Positions 46,869-58,557 of a stretch of 64,000 bases of DNA are shown piece after piece. Below the pieces are notes generated by a model, which ran no database searches, was not told the DNA's origin, and saw nothing but the letters and a program-made list of their open reading frames with translations. The DNA comes from Berberis thunbergii (Eukaryota > Streptophyta > Magnoliopsida > Ranunculales > Berberidaceae), in contig QNQO01002092.1 in the NCBI GenBank assembly GCA_003290165.1, positions 1-64,000 on the forward strand, written 5' to 3'. The position numbers were made by a program, and so were the translations under genes. Position 1 is the stretch's first letter. Each line of letters starts with the position of its first letter.

Positions 46869-49189
46869 TTTTTTTTTTTTTTTTTGAAATTGGGATGGTG
46901 CCCCATTTTATTCATTTAAAAATCAAAACGCCCGAAGGCTACATGACTGACCCTATAGGGTTAACTAAAAGGCCGAAACAAAATCTCACAAAAGATAGGA
47001 TTCACAAAAAACAAACCTAGACAAAAAACTCAGTCTTTGTACCTATAGTTTTCTTTCCTAGTTCTATTAGATTTTCGGGGACAACTGCTGATAACTTTGG
47101 TGTAACGCCTCATCTTTTTTTCTGACATAGCTCCCAAATCCCAATCACTTTTTGCTGCCTGTGGACCTAGCTCAGCTTCTGAGTTGACTTCATCACTATC
47201 CTCGCTAGTCATTTCGAGTGTATCGATTTTCGGCAGTCGAAGTTGCCCATTTTCTTTGAGGAGAGATATAGCCTTATTCAAGTTGTCGCTGATTCGTTGA
47301 TAATCCGGGGAATTTTTGATACCGTATTTGTCAAAACGTCTCTTGAACCCGATCACATCCTGAAGATCATCATTGTTCTCTGGGGTGATACAGAGCGCTG
47401 CCATTGAGCCAGGAGCCGGGTTGAGGCAAGCCGCATCCTCGGCCTTGGTGCGGGCGCTGGTTGGGGCGAGGCCATGGCCTATGTCTTGGTGTTTACATCC
47501 CTCGGCCTCCCTGAATCGGCATGCATCATTGTATCGCTTGCCGTGTCTCGCGGCGCTGCCACAAGAATATGCTTAGCAAGGTGATTGCTAGTGTCTCCTG
47601 AGTCGACAATATCCTCCTGTAGCAACGACTGTGCTTGTGGACCAATCACATTCTCAATCTCCGAAACTGTATACACTGCCTCCAAGAGGCAATCCTCTGT
47701 AGATTCTGGTACAACCGCGGCACTGTCAAGAGCCATTGCCGTACACACTAGCGGCTTATCCTCTTGAGCACCCTCATTTTCATCGATATTCTCGATAAGT
47801 GACTCGAATTTGTTTGACAACACCACCGTTGCTGGAGCGGTGGCCACTGACATCTTATCCCCAAATTCCTCGTTAATCTCCACACCCGTGTCATTTTTAC
47901 ACCACTCGTACCCACCTCTTGAATGGGTAATTTTTCTTTTTGGGTAACTGGTATGAGTTGTTGCTTGACAGTATTGGTTTCGACTTTTTGGTTGACTGCC
48001 TGCGCTGCTTGACCTAGGTCAGAAGCTTTTCCATCGCCCTTTAGGCCCAACTTTTTTCTACAAAAATCCTCCTGATGCCCTATCAAGGAGCAAAAATCAC
48101 AGTATTTGAAGCCTGGATATTCTATATTCTGCCAGAAGCCCCTATTATTAACTCTGTCAATCCAAACTCTAGTTGGTAATTTCTCTGCCAAAGTCATCTC
48201 CACGCAAACACCGGCAAAACCCGGGCGCGATAGGCATCGAGTATGATCATCCATCCGCAAGAAACCACCAAAAGAATTCACAATTGCTTTTAAAATAGGG
48301 GGATGAAATAAATGCAAAGGTAAGTTAGGAAGCTTTACCCACAATGACACCGATATCGGGTCCTCCTTCAAACTGAAACTATCATGCCAACGGAATGCTT
48401 TGAACCGAACTCCACGAATCAAAAAAGAGTCTCTCGATAGAACTTTCTTGGCTTCCACCTCGGATTGAAGTCGAACTAACACATGCAGTTGATTCAGTAA
48501 ACCAAGCGAAAAATCTCCTAGAATTCCCCAAGTTCTGTGAATCGAATCTCGAATATCTTCCAGTGTTGGTCGATAGCTAGAGAACTTCAGAAAAATCACA
48601 TGTTTTCCATGAAGGCTTCGCCACGTACTTCGTCCGTGGCCGTAAGCCCAATTGCTGGCGCTCCCTCTTTGCGAAAACGAGTTCCTTCTACCTGATCCTC
48701 CGCAACTTCGTCCACCAAGATTTTACCCAAAATCTGGGCAAAAGATGGTTTACCCGTTCCCCCATTACCAGATCCCCCTGCTGTGGAGGGAGGGATGTTG
48801 GCCGGCGGCGCCGCCATCGTAGCCAAAGGACAGCGTATCTAGTCCTGCATCCAGCGTCAACCACTCGCCGGAGACAGAGATATCGCCTGAGAGATCCCTC
48901 GCCTACAGATCTCGCCGGAAAGAGAGCTCGCCGGAGAAGGGCCCAGATCTCGACGAAATCTGCTTGACAGATCTGCTCGTCGACAGATCTGCTGCTCGAC
49001 CGATCGATAGATCTCTGCTGCGCGACAGATCTTGATGGCCTTCTGTTGCTGCCACGGTGAAACGGAAGGCGCTGGCCGCCTGCGCAATCGCTGGCCGCTT
49101 CGCTTGCGCTATCTCTCGCCCTCTCTCGCATGCGAAGTCTCCTCTGCTTGTTATCTCTCGCCTTCTCTCGCCTGCGCTATCTCTCGCCT
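46869..49189 (-). mobile_element. L1-type LINE derivative with ORF1 only
   Basis: A 2.3-kb insertion bounded by an exact 14-bp target duplication (46855-46868, 49190-49203) and ending in a poly-A tail on the minus strand (T run 46867-46885), so it was inserted by target-primed reverse transcription. Reading minus from 48826 to 47030, it encodes a plant LINE ORF1-type protein: start MATMAAPPANIPP, a DUF4283-like domain (FLKFSSYRPTLEDIRD to LWVKLPNLPLHLF), a zinc knuckle CDFCSLIGHQEDFC (CX2CX4HX4C), then an acidic tail. The frame changes near 48600, 47890 and 47480-47400. No endonuclease or reverse transcriptase is present between ORF1 and the tail. The 5' leader (49189-48830) has GGCGAGAGATAGCGC-like tandem repeats. 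It would need enzymes from a full LINE to move. Confidence 0.85.
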
Positions 49190-49203
49190 TAGGTCCCATA
49201 GTT
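49190..49203. repeat. Target site duplication of LINE, right copy
   Basis: TAGGTCCCATAGTT, exact copy of 46855-46868, at the 5' end of the minus-strand LINE. Confidence 0.9.
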
Positions 49204-49608
49204 GCTATCAACCAAAAGTACTCCTAGGCTCATTTTGCTAAGAGCTTTGCTAGGGGTCGAGGGAGGGAGCGAAGGAAAAGGGTGAGAATTTTCGTTTTGC
49301 TAAACATAAAATTAAATAAAAAAACATCAAACCAACTTCTTTGGGTAAATTCTTCAATTCAAGCTTAAGAAGAAAGTTAAATTTCTTACATTTGGGTCTG
49401 GAGATTTGTAACTTTATCGGAAGATCAAAATTTCGCCTCAACCTGCCTAGAAATGTATATGCAATGAAACACCAAGTAGCATGAGGCCCCAAAGAAATTA
49501 GTGACAATGTTGGCAGCAATGGCATTGCCTAAATGCATAGTACCAATTAACCAAACTCACCGAGATCCCCAAGGTTGTTAACCTTTCACACAACTCGACC
49601 CTTGCATA

Positions 49609-50560
49609 GGGGCGGATTCAAGATTTTAGTCGAGTGGGGGTGAAATGGAAAATACTTATTAGTTGATAATAGTAGTTATCAATGATAAAGCCAATTTTTT
49701 TTTTCTACCGAAGCTAGTAACTAATAAAAAAATTCAACTATAAAAAATACAATGCATATATCAAATTGGATCCAAGTATAGTCCATTTTAAGCCAAAATA
49801 AGGTCACTATTGATAATTTTAGCAAAGAGCATATAAGCATAATAACTAGAATATATAATTAATATCACAAAGGAGTTTGTCTAGGCAGTCATGCTTTAAA
49901 GCAATTTTTTTGCCAGGTTATAACATTTTTACATCTTTACCCATTCTCTTTAAAATACAACCACAAACATTATCTATAGAAAAAACAGAAGTGTAAGAAA
50001 TTCAAAACCTGACAACAAAGTGGATATAAAGTCTGGCTATCTAGAATTGAGAATCATAAAATAATTAGGATAAGTTCTAGGTGAATCTAATTTTTTTTTG
50101 AAATTTGCAAACCTAATATGACCATAATACAATTTCAAAGAAAAAATAATTTATATGAGGCTCAAATTTTATAGGAGTTGGCTAATGGTATATATTTTCA
50201 TTGAATTCTATTGTTATTATTTTAAATATTAATTTTAAATATTTTTGTTAGGGGTTTTATATCACTTGTGAAAACACAATTCATTTATTTAATGTTAACA
50301 ATTTTATTAAATTAAACATTTTTTAATGTTTGCAATTACTAATAAAATTGCATTGAAAATAAAACAAAAAATGCACTCGAAGAATATCGAACTCAAGTCT
50401 TTTACTAAAAATGATAAATCTTTAACCACTACACCAACAAAAGACATGTTTAAATATTTGCATAAACAATTGTCATATTGTATTCTACATTATATAATAA
50501 TTTTTTTAAGACTAAAATATATATACTAAAAATATTTTAAAAATTGAGGAGGGCAACATT
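49609..50560 (+). mobile_element. AT-rich element, left arm of large inverted repeat
   Basis: Begins near GGGGCGGATTCAAGATTTTAG and runs to about 50560. Its sequence matches, in inverse orientation and with substitutions and indels, the segment 51238-52135. The correspondence holds from end to end: TTTAGTCGAG near the start, AGCTAGTAACTA, the TGCATATA(T)CAAAT stretch, and TGTTTGCAATTACTAATAAA. No coding frame. It looks like two copies of one non-autonomous transposon in opposite orientation. Confidence 0.7.
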
Positions 50561-51237
50561 CAGGGAAAGACGTTAAGGGTTGAAGCTCGGGAAGCATCTA
50601 AGCAAAGTAGTTAGGCAAAGTCAGAGATTTATTGGCTGAAATTCTACTAATAATTCATTAGCAAAAATTTAGCTATCCAGCACATTGTTTGCTTACCATC
50701 CAGAGCATACAAAAATCCTACTTTCACTGACACCAAAAATTCCAAACCAACATATTTTGACAGAAAACCTAATAAAATAAGCCCTAGATTTAGAAGTTGA
50801 AAGAGATTTAGTGCTCTTAAAAGGAGACCTTCCCTTCTTAACATTTTCTTGTGATTCTTCGCTTAGAAAACCTAATATGTGAGAAGCCATATTTTGAACT
50901 AATTTTACAGGTTTAACAGTTGATCAAACAAATCAAACGAAGTGATATCGATAATCAAGCATCCTTGATTAAATGGTTAAATAAGATAAAATATTTCTTT
51001 TCTAATTTATCTACTGAAACTAGGATGCCCAATTAAGTTTGCTTAAATGGTTCCCTAATTGAGGGTTGCTTGTACAAGGTCAGTCCTCCATTCACATAAA
51101 CTCTCCATTAATTGTCAACTCTCAACTGTAATCAACTAATCTAGCCTCCAGTCTTTGCACGATATTGAAAGAAATGACAAAAAAAAATTAATTTTCCCGG
51201 TCACTCAACATTCAATTTCCTACTTATCGTACGAGCA
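50561..51237. other. Spacer between inverted elements
   Basis: Unique 0.7-kb sequence between the two arms. A minus-strand open frame at 50890-50693 begins MASHILGFLSEESQENVKKG and is rich in Ser/Lys; it is not recognised and could be a gene fragment. Otherwise AT-rich and featureless. Confidence 0.45.
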
Positions 51238-52135
51238 AGGGCGGACTTACTAAGGGGTGAGGGGGTAGTTGTCACCCTTAACTTTTAAAATATTTTTTAT
51301 TATATATTAATTTTATAAAAAAAATTAATTATATAATATATAATATAATATTACAATTGTTCATTCAACTATTTGAACATATCTTTATTGGTGTAGTTGA
51401 AAATTTATTACTTTCAATAAACAACTCGAGTTTGATACTCTTCAAGCGCAAGATTTTTTTTTAATATTTTCAATGCAACTTTATTAGTAATTGCAAACAT
51501 TAAAAATTGTTTAGTTTAATACAAACTTATTTTCGATCATCTTAGTGCTTATGATTTTCTTATGGCTATTCACAATTACTACTTTTGTCACTGTGACGTG
51601 CCCCTATTTTTGTTTTTAATGTAATTTTATATAATTGCAAATAGTAAAAAAATGAATTGCATATTCACAAATGGTATAAAACCTCCAACAATTTTTTTTT
51701 GAAATTATTATCTAAAATATATACCATTATCAAACTTATACAAAATTTGAGCCTTATATAGATCATTTTTTTATTTTATTGTATTAAGGTCATATTATGT
51801 TCACAAATTTCAGATTTTTTGTAACTTTTTTTTTTTGGAAAATAAACTGGGGTTTTTAGAATCCCCGAACGTTATATATTCTTATCATAATTATTTTGTG
51901 ATTTTAGTTATGTATTAAGGTTGTCGATATTGTGATCCTATTTTTCCTTAAAATTAGACAAGACTAGATTTAATTTGTTATATGCAATATATTTTTTATA
52001 GGTGTATTTTTTAATAGTTACTAGTTTAGGTAGAGATTTTTTTTTGGCTTCACCTTAAATAACTAATATTATTAACTAATAATTATTTGACATTTCGACC
52101 ATTCTCGACTAAATTCCTGAATCCCCCACTGCATA
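51238..52135 (-). mobile_element. AT-rich element, right arm of large inverted repeat
   Basis: Inverse-orientation homologue of 49609-50560. Its left outer end reads CAAGGGCGGACTTACTAAGG and its right end CTGAATCCCCCACTG, inverse to the GGGCGGATTCA type of end. The arms are about 0.9 kb each with 0.7 kb between them. It has no transposase and no obvious target duplication. Confidence 0.7.
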
Positions 52136-52458
52136 CGCGCAATCCATGTTTCAACCCATGGTTAATTTTTCTTCAAGGAAAAGTATGCCACAACCAATGA
52201 CCTGATTATCAAGATTGAAAGGCAAGTTCCAAAGTTTGGTAAAATAATTAAAGCTAAATCACCGACAATATGGTAAAAAAAAAAGTGGATCTGATCCATT
52301 CATCTGACATATATCGCAGAACCAAAACACATCAACAATTTACACAGAATCATACAGTAAACACAAGTAAACAAACTTTCTTATTGATTAGTCCAAAATT
52401 TTACATAGATCATTCACTATTTTTTTTTTTTTTATTCACTACAATCAACAAATACACA

Positions 52459-52830
52459 TCAAACCTTTTTAAACGAGGTTAAGTTCATGAACTTCTCCCA
52501 TGATTTCTCCCACACAATAGCCTCATAATCACTCTTATCACCTCCAACAGCCGCACTAATAATCAACCTGTAATTTATCCCAGCAACCACTTGTGTCTCA
52601 CCGCGAACCACATGATCATACAACAACCTGGGTTTGGCCAGTTTATTGTGTTCAGAGACTGCAAACTTTGCTACTTCTTCAACATGTGGATCCTTCAAGT
52701 CTTTAATGGGTGTCCATCCACCAACAAGTGCTCCCTTTCGACCAACGGCAGCTGATGTCCGCTGCGAAACAGAGATCATCAGAAGAAGAACACAAAGAAG
52801 AAGAGAAGAGACTGATACAGTTTTCATCAT
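52459..52830 (-). CDS. Phytocystatin (cysteine protease inhibitor)
   Basis: Single-exon secreted inhibitor of papain-like proteases, 123 residues. The start at 52830 was chosen because MMKTVSVSSLLLCVLLLMIS forms a good signal peptide. A longer frame upstream would cross the probable TATA box. The three contact sites are present: the N-terminal Gly pair in LVGGWTPI, the central loop QVVAG, and the C-terminal Trp in VWEKSWEKF. The plant-specific helix reads VAKFAVSEHNK, a version of the LARFAV motif. Likely role: control of endogenous proteases or defence against insects and nematodes. A broken copy lies 8.4 kb away on the same strand, with recognisably related 3' flanks (TTGATTAGTCCAAAATT), so the pair arose by tandem duplication. 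No intron was seen. Confidence 0.93.
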   Translation of the reverse strand: MMKTVSVSSLLLCVLLLMISVSQRTSAAVGRKGALVGGWTPIKDLKDPHVEEVAKFAVSEHNKLAKPRLLYDHVVRGETQVVAGINYRLIISAAVGGDKSDYEAIVWEKSWEKFMNLTSFKKV

Positions 52831-52868
52831 TGTTGTGCATGGATTTGGAGTTGGGTTCTGAAGGTGTG

Positions 52869-52877
52869 TTATATAAA
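52869..52877 (-). promoter_or_regulatory. TATA box of the phytocystatin gene
   Basis: Minus strand TTTATATAA about 40 bp upstream of the chosen start codon, implying a very short leader. The broken copy has the equivalent TATAAATA at about 44144-44151. Confidence 0.6.
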
Positions 52878-54816
52878 GGTAGGTGGGAGGGTGTTGAGGC
52901 ACACAATAATGGCCAGTTGTATTTTTTGGTTTGTGACGGAAATTGACCTTGAATTTGTTAGAAAATTACGACGGTTGTAACGTAAATAGTGGGGTTCACA
53001 TGTTGCCCTTGTTTTTCGGGTGGATTTGTTAGTAATTGAAAGTTCTGGACGCGTGACTGTGTGAAGAAGATAAGGGTTGCGTTGTGTTGACGCTTAGCTT
53101 GAAAGCACTCGTAGTTTTGCGACGCTTGTTTGTTGCGTAGTATTTAAGGCTATTTGACTATAGGAAATTTGACATAAACAAACGAGTTTCTGCACATAGC
53201 TTCTTGACATTTTTGCAAAAATTGATTCAGGTATTCGCATTGATTACAGTTTTTTTTTTTTTTTTTCTACGTGCAAATTAGATGCAAAAAATCTAATTGT
53301 CAAGGGGAAATGGCGAGGAAAACAGTGAGGACCCCACAGGAGGAGGGGGAGCAATCCATTTCCTCGGGATGCACATTTTGAACTCTTGGGATGCATACAT
53401 GATAAGTCAAATGCACATCCGAGAGAATGACGATTCCCCCTCCCCTGTGGGGTCTCCCGCTGTTTTCCTCGGCAATTAGACGGATTCAATTAGATGACTA
53501 CTAAAGATTTTTTATTTTTTATTTTTTATTTTTGACTTCTCTGGTATTAAAATTTCTACTTATATTTTTTGTTGTTGTTGTTATTGAAAACTATCAACAA
53601 TATATGGCATTATCTATCAAATTGTTTACATCAAGCACTATATAGTCACGAGTGGCACACAATTATTCATTTTACCTATCTCAGTTTGGATTTTTCTAAT
53701 ACAAAATTTGTACTCATCGATGAAGAGGATTTTCTGAACTTTGTTTTAAAAGAAATTGATGAACAAAATGTGGATCGTGTCCTTAAACAATCTGTTGCAC
53801 CCAAGTCCGTGACTGCTCTCTGGTGTGTGCTCAATTTGAGGAAATTTTGGTGTGATGTTAGAGTTTGTAGTTTAGTCCAATATTTTGCGGATTTAGACCA
53901 ACATTGTATGGGCTTTTGACCTCCTTTACGAGCTTGAAACAAGCTCGAAGCCCATCACTTCGCCGAACCCAACCTTGATAGTTTTGTTTAGACTTGCAAC
54001 CACTGTTAGTTTCTACCTTCATACGGAAACCTAAGTTATCTATTGACATTTGACATATGCAACGAAAACTATTAGCTTCTCCTTTCATACCAAGTCCTAA
54101 GATAAGTACCTTGACACACAAAATAGGGAAGGCATAAACATGATTAGTATTTTCTACATGTTAAAATTTCGGAACCCTCAGGGTAAAACATTCATTTTGA
54201 GTAAATGAACTCATTTTGTTAAATTTCACCGCCCCTAGGCGACTAAGAAAAATGTATATCATGGCTTCCACTCGAAACCAATTCCCAGCATGTTTACAAA
54301 CAAAAAAAAGGACAACAACAACATAGGGTGTTTAATGGTAACATACCCTGTTAGAACACAATCCAACACACTATCCTTGCCAACAATTTGCTCCTTGAAA
54401 ATGCTGAGGCCAACTGCAACACTGCCAAAAACCCAGTTCTTTTCTTATAAGCGCCTAGTCTTCGAATGTGGCATACCGAGTTGAATCAGTTAATCATCAA
54501 CACACTGCTATGAATGTATAAATGGATGGAACTTGACCAATAATCAATATTCTCGAGCTGCATATACTACCCTTTCTAGCCTATGAAAATCTTCTAAAAG
54601 AACAGCAAAACTGTATAGCTATATGACATTGGAATTATCTTCAAGGAACTGTCTGTCTGTAGTAGAAACTGAAAATCAGCTATACCTGAGTCTTAAGTGA
54701 GAGCATCTTTTCCGTGGAAAACGTACACCATCAGATAAGTGACCATGACCTGACAAGTGGTGATGACTTCCTTACTGGTAGCCAAAGAGGTAGAGTCCAG
54801 TCATTGCCCCAAAACT
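52878..54816. other. Intergenic, cystatin to XYLT
   Basis: Contains the cystatin promoter region, the foldback element at 53293-53480, and a plus-strand open frame 53569-53919 of 116 codons. That frame includes a passage like FVLIDEEDFLNFVLKEID, faintly like F-box/LRR-type plant proteins. The rest is featureless up to the XYLT stop codon. No gene assigned. Confidence 0.45.
53293..53480. mobile_element. Palindromic foldback MITE (CTAATTG ends)
   Basis: Left end CTAATTGTCAAGGGGAAATGG and right end CCTCGGCAATTAG pair. The arms continue with GCGAGGAAAACAGTG / GCTGTTTTCCTCG and GACCCCACAGGAGG / CCTGTGGGGTC, closing over a loop near 53370-53400. It resembles the CGAGG family in design but has its own ends. 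Non-coding. Confidence 0.75.
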
Positions 54817-57800
54817 CTAGCATCCAAGGTTACTTACTATGTTACTAAGTTCTCTTATAACCACCGCAGTCTCCGCATATGAACCATGGAGATTGATGGC
54901 ATGATATTCCAACCCTTTCCACTTTGCAATCAATGCAAAATGTGGCCGTCTATATACAGCGCTGATGATCTCAAGAATCACCGTCTTTGGCATTGCAGAA
55001 ATTATGTATGTCAAACCTGCCCCATGAGCACCAATAATGACTGAAGCATCTTGAATTGCTCGAACTTGCTCTTTCAGAGGCATGTGGGCAAACAAGCCAT
55101 TGACAAGGTTCAGTTTACAGTTTGTGTAATTAGCAACCCAGCTTTGTAGCGCATCAAACACTTCCTGTTCATTGCTCAGCCTTGATTGGACTTTGCCAGC
55201 ATGACGAGGGTGTGCTAAATAATCTTCTCGGCGAACAAAGAGGATGATATGACCTGAAGCTGACTTTGGGGCCATGTTTCTATCCACTGGGAAACCATAA
55301 GCAGCTCTTATCATTTCCCCAAACTCAGAGAGTCGTGCAGTCTTACTGTCATCTGGATTTTGCCACAGCTCATGTGCAGGGGCTCCATCACATCTTATTG
55401 ATTCTGATAGTCCCTTAAAAAGGGGTGTTTCATAACCCAAGGGAGAGAAAATTGCATGGCGGAAACAAACCGAACCACTGAAGTTCTTAGCATATTTTAG
55501 GCTCGAAAAAAGAGATCTCCACGTTTCTTCTAATTGCGTCTGAAATGTTTTATAGAAGACAGGTCATGCTTAGAAATTACTAGCTGGACACTAGTTAGAA
55601 TGAGGCAAATGAAGTACAATAAATCATGGGATCTGCTAATCAAACACTAGGACGTGATACTATAGCCCAAAACAAAAAAGGGAAAGCTATTTTATCATTC
55701 AAAGTCAATCTCCAAATGCCCATCGATAAAATAAAATAAAAATAAAAATAAAAATAAAATAAAAAAGAAAGAAGAAAAATTACATCTTAAGGTTCCCAAA
55801 ACAAATATAAAATGCTAGATATTGAGACTCAAGGTCACTCCATTGGAATGAGGACCCAAGCAATTGTGCTGGAGAGATTTGAGCCGTTGTTTTACTCAGT
55901 GGAACAATGAAGGCGTTTTAGCTAGAAAGCCTTAAACTGTTTAAGAGAATTGCCTTTTTGGATAGATACAAGTTTAGATTTAGCCAACCAGTGTTAATTA
56001 TCAATAATTCATGCAAGACACACACATGTTGCATAGTGCGTTTGATGTACTCAGTCCTAGATATAACAAAAACAGGTCGAGTATAAAATCTGTGACCTAA
56101 TTCTGCTTAGTAAGAAGTTAAAGCACAGAAAATCAGTAATGCATCTTTACTATTAGAATGAAATTACAAAAATTTACTCTTGATACAGCATAATAATGGT
56201 AGGAGAAAGAGATCAAAGATGCAAAAAGGAAATACTAATTCAAGTCCAGGATAAGACTTAAGAAGAGACCCAGAAAAGAGAAGTACTGTGTAAAGAAACA
56301 GATAGCAGAGCACCGTTACCTTACAGTGGCCGTCCACAAATACCAACTTAGGTCGATTAGGCAAGCTTGTAACTCTAGAAGATACATATGCACTATACCA
56401 GTCTGTAAAAGTGTGAAAAAGGTTTGCATACTCGAAACGTGTCACAAGAAGTGTCGGCTCTTCAATCCACTGCAATTATAACTCCTGAAGTCAGAAGATG
56501 ACACAGAATAACCATATGAAAGAAACAAAATTGGTAAATCATGCATAATCGAAGAAGCAAAAACATGATATAATCTCCTAATGCCCATTTTGGCATTTAT
56601 CGTTATGGAGCCTAGTTCCTAAAGAAACATGTAGGCTACAAAGTCCACATTCATTTGTCCACCTACAATGCTGCCTTAGTGATATGTGCATATCATTAGT
56701 AATCCATGGAGCTGTTAGTTACATGCATCCATGTAGTTGTGATTGTTACTTTGAAAGTGGTTTTGCACTACCTAGGATCATGATGTTAGTGGAGCAATAG
56801 TTATCGAGAATCGAGACTATGCATTGGCAGAGTCATGTTCTGTTAGTTACTGTTTAGCTAACGCTTAGAAGTATATCCTATATATGGCTAAAGAAGGAGT
56901 GAATGAGGGGGAATGTTAAATATACCGCTTTTGTATATCTTTTTCCCTCTCTACAATTCATCCTCTTCTATTCGTAACACTTAGATATCATTCTAAGTTT
57001 TATGTTCTCTAAGATCGTTAATTTTTTTTTGTATCCTTTTTTTTTTTTTTAAAGGCAAGCAGGGTTTTTATAGGATCCCAGAACCCATAAAGATGCCGCA
57101 AGCTGGATTTGAACCCATGACCTAATGGTACCATCCGCCAAGTTTCTTTCCTTATTATTCCTTTAAAACCAAAGTGATCTACTTATGTGAACAACAATAT
57201 TTAAAAATGAACAACACATCAAATTTCCTAGACACTAACAAACCTAACCAACCTAGAACCAGCTTTTAATTTATTTTTGTTTGGCAAAAAGATTAATAAT
57301 ACATAAGGCAACCAAGGTAAGGTGGAGGTCTACTGTAGCGACTGACGAGTTAGACTCCAAAATCCATATGAGATTATCTTACCCTGGTTCCCAAAACAAT
57401 GTTCTACATTTAGTTACTACCAATGCACCTCAAATCCACTAAATCTAGTTCTTAATAGTTACAATCAATCCAAACACCCAATCATAAACTAGCAACATTC
57501 AATCCTGAATCCTCATCAAAATCTTAAAAAACTTCAAACCAAAAAACACCAAATAGTCCAATACACAAAAAAATCAAAATTTAACAAATCAAACATACCT
57601 CAGAGCATTCAAACTCCTCCGAACCCATCAATCGAATGGAACTCATCAAGCTCCGCATCGTATGCTTCTGGATCACCCCTTGGGGCAAATACCTATTCAA
57701 AAACTCCTCATCAACAATCCTCCTCCCACTCCCATTCTCATCCTTCTTCACCCCAACCCCACCATCAACCCCAAAAGCCCCATCCTCAAAAACAGGCAAT

Positions 57801-58258
57801 TCCACCTCTTCCCCTCTCCCAATCACATCCTCAATCCTCTCTCCTCCCTTGGCCATCCTTATCCTTCCTGAATCCATCCTCACTCTCCCCCCTTCACATA
57901 TCGAACTCTTCAATGTCTCACTATACCAACACCTAAACCACCCTCCCCCACTCTGGGGTTCAATAACATCAATCTTTTTACCAAACCCATTCCCGAAATA
58001 CCCCTCACAAGACCTGTACTTCACCACCACCCAAGACCCAGACCTCCATGGAAGATAAGAAGGGAGTATAGGCCATGGTTTGAGCTCCTGCAAGTTAGTC
58101 TCTGTAAAGGTATTGCGGGTCTGGGTTGGAAAAGGGTGGTGCTCGGAGGAGGTGGGGTGGTGGTGGTGGGATGTGAGGTAGAAGAAGATAAGAGATACCG
58201 AATTGAGTACTAGGAGGAAGACAAGGATTTTCAGAAGAATTGATTTCCTTCCATCCAT
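54817..58258 (-). CDS. XYLT: Beta-1,2-xylosyltransferase (GT61, Golgi)
   Basis: Transfers xylose from UDP-xylose in beta-1,2 linkage to the core mannose of N-glycans; a type II membrane protein of the medial Golgi. Three exons: 58258-57599, 56469-56320, 55539-54817, 1533 nt, 510 residues, close to the Arabidopsis enzyme. Residues about 8-28 (LLKILVFLLVLNSVSLIFFYL) form the membrane anchor after a short basic tail. Conserved parts include KPWPILPSYLPW, SCEGYFGNGF, GGWFRCWYSETL, EEPTLLVTRFEYANLFHT, DWYSAYVSSRVT, LFVRREDYLAHPRH and DASVIIGAHGAGL, the last being the GT61 core. The start at 58258 is preferred; a GTG one codon upstream is not. All junctions are in frame and no base is missing, unlike in eS8 or mS35. 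The third exon ends SNLGC, as in homologues. Confidence 0.96.
57037..57141 (-). mobile_element. tRNA-derived SINE, copy 2
   Basis: Same family as 13834-13972 and likewise in an intron (XYLT intron 1). On the minus strand it has TGGCGGATGGTACC, a B-box GGGTTCAAATCC, the body ending AAAACCCTGCTTGCC and an A tail (T run 57037-57050). It seems 5'-truncated compared with copy 1. Confidence 0.7.
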
Positions 58259-58557
58259 CACTCGCTTCGGTAGAAAATATTTCTTTCCGTGATCAACAAA
58301 CCAAACACAGACACTCTCTCAGTCAGTCAGAGAAGTCACCGCTGGCTTGGAGAGAAAAGCTGGGAATTGTTGTGAGTGGGTGACACGTGGCTGTGGAACA
58401 TAAGTCTTATTTAAGTCAATTCTTAAGAGTCTTATTTAAGTTTTGAAAAGTCTTTAAGTTTTGATTACGTATGTCTCTGAGGAAGATCTAATCACAAACT
58501 TGGTTCAATTAAGTCGAGTTTCATCCAAGTTTGGTGATGCTCATTAAATTGAGTCAC
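58259..58557. promoter_or_regulatory. Upstream region of XYLT
   Basis: Sequence just upstream of the XYLT start codon. No clear TATA box was picked out. A short imperfect duplication (AAGTCTTATTTAAGT-like) occurs near 58405-58445. Confidence 0.35.

Noticed and set aside
48688..49131. Minus-strand frame with many Arg/Ser residues
   Set aside because: It covers the tandem-repeat leader of the LINE and conflicts with the better ORF1 start at 48826.
53569..53919. Possible F-box-like gene fragment
   Set aside because: Only a faint resemblance over about 20 residues, with no F-box motif and no exon structure; left unassigned.
57636..58058. Plus-strand frame of 140 codons
   Set aside because: Antisense to the first exon of XYLT; Pro/Ser-rich as expected for a shadow frame.
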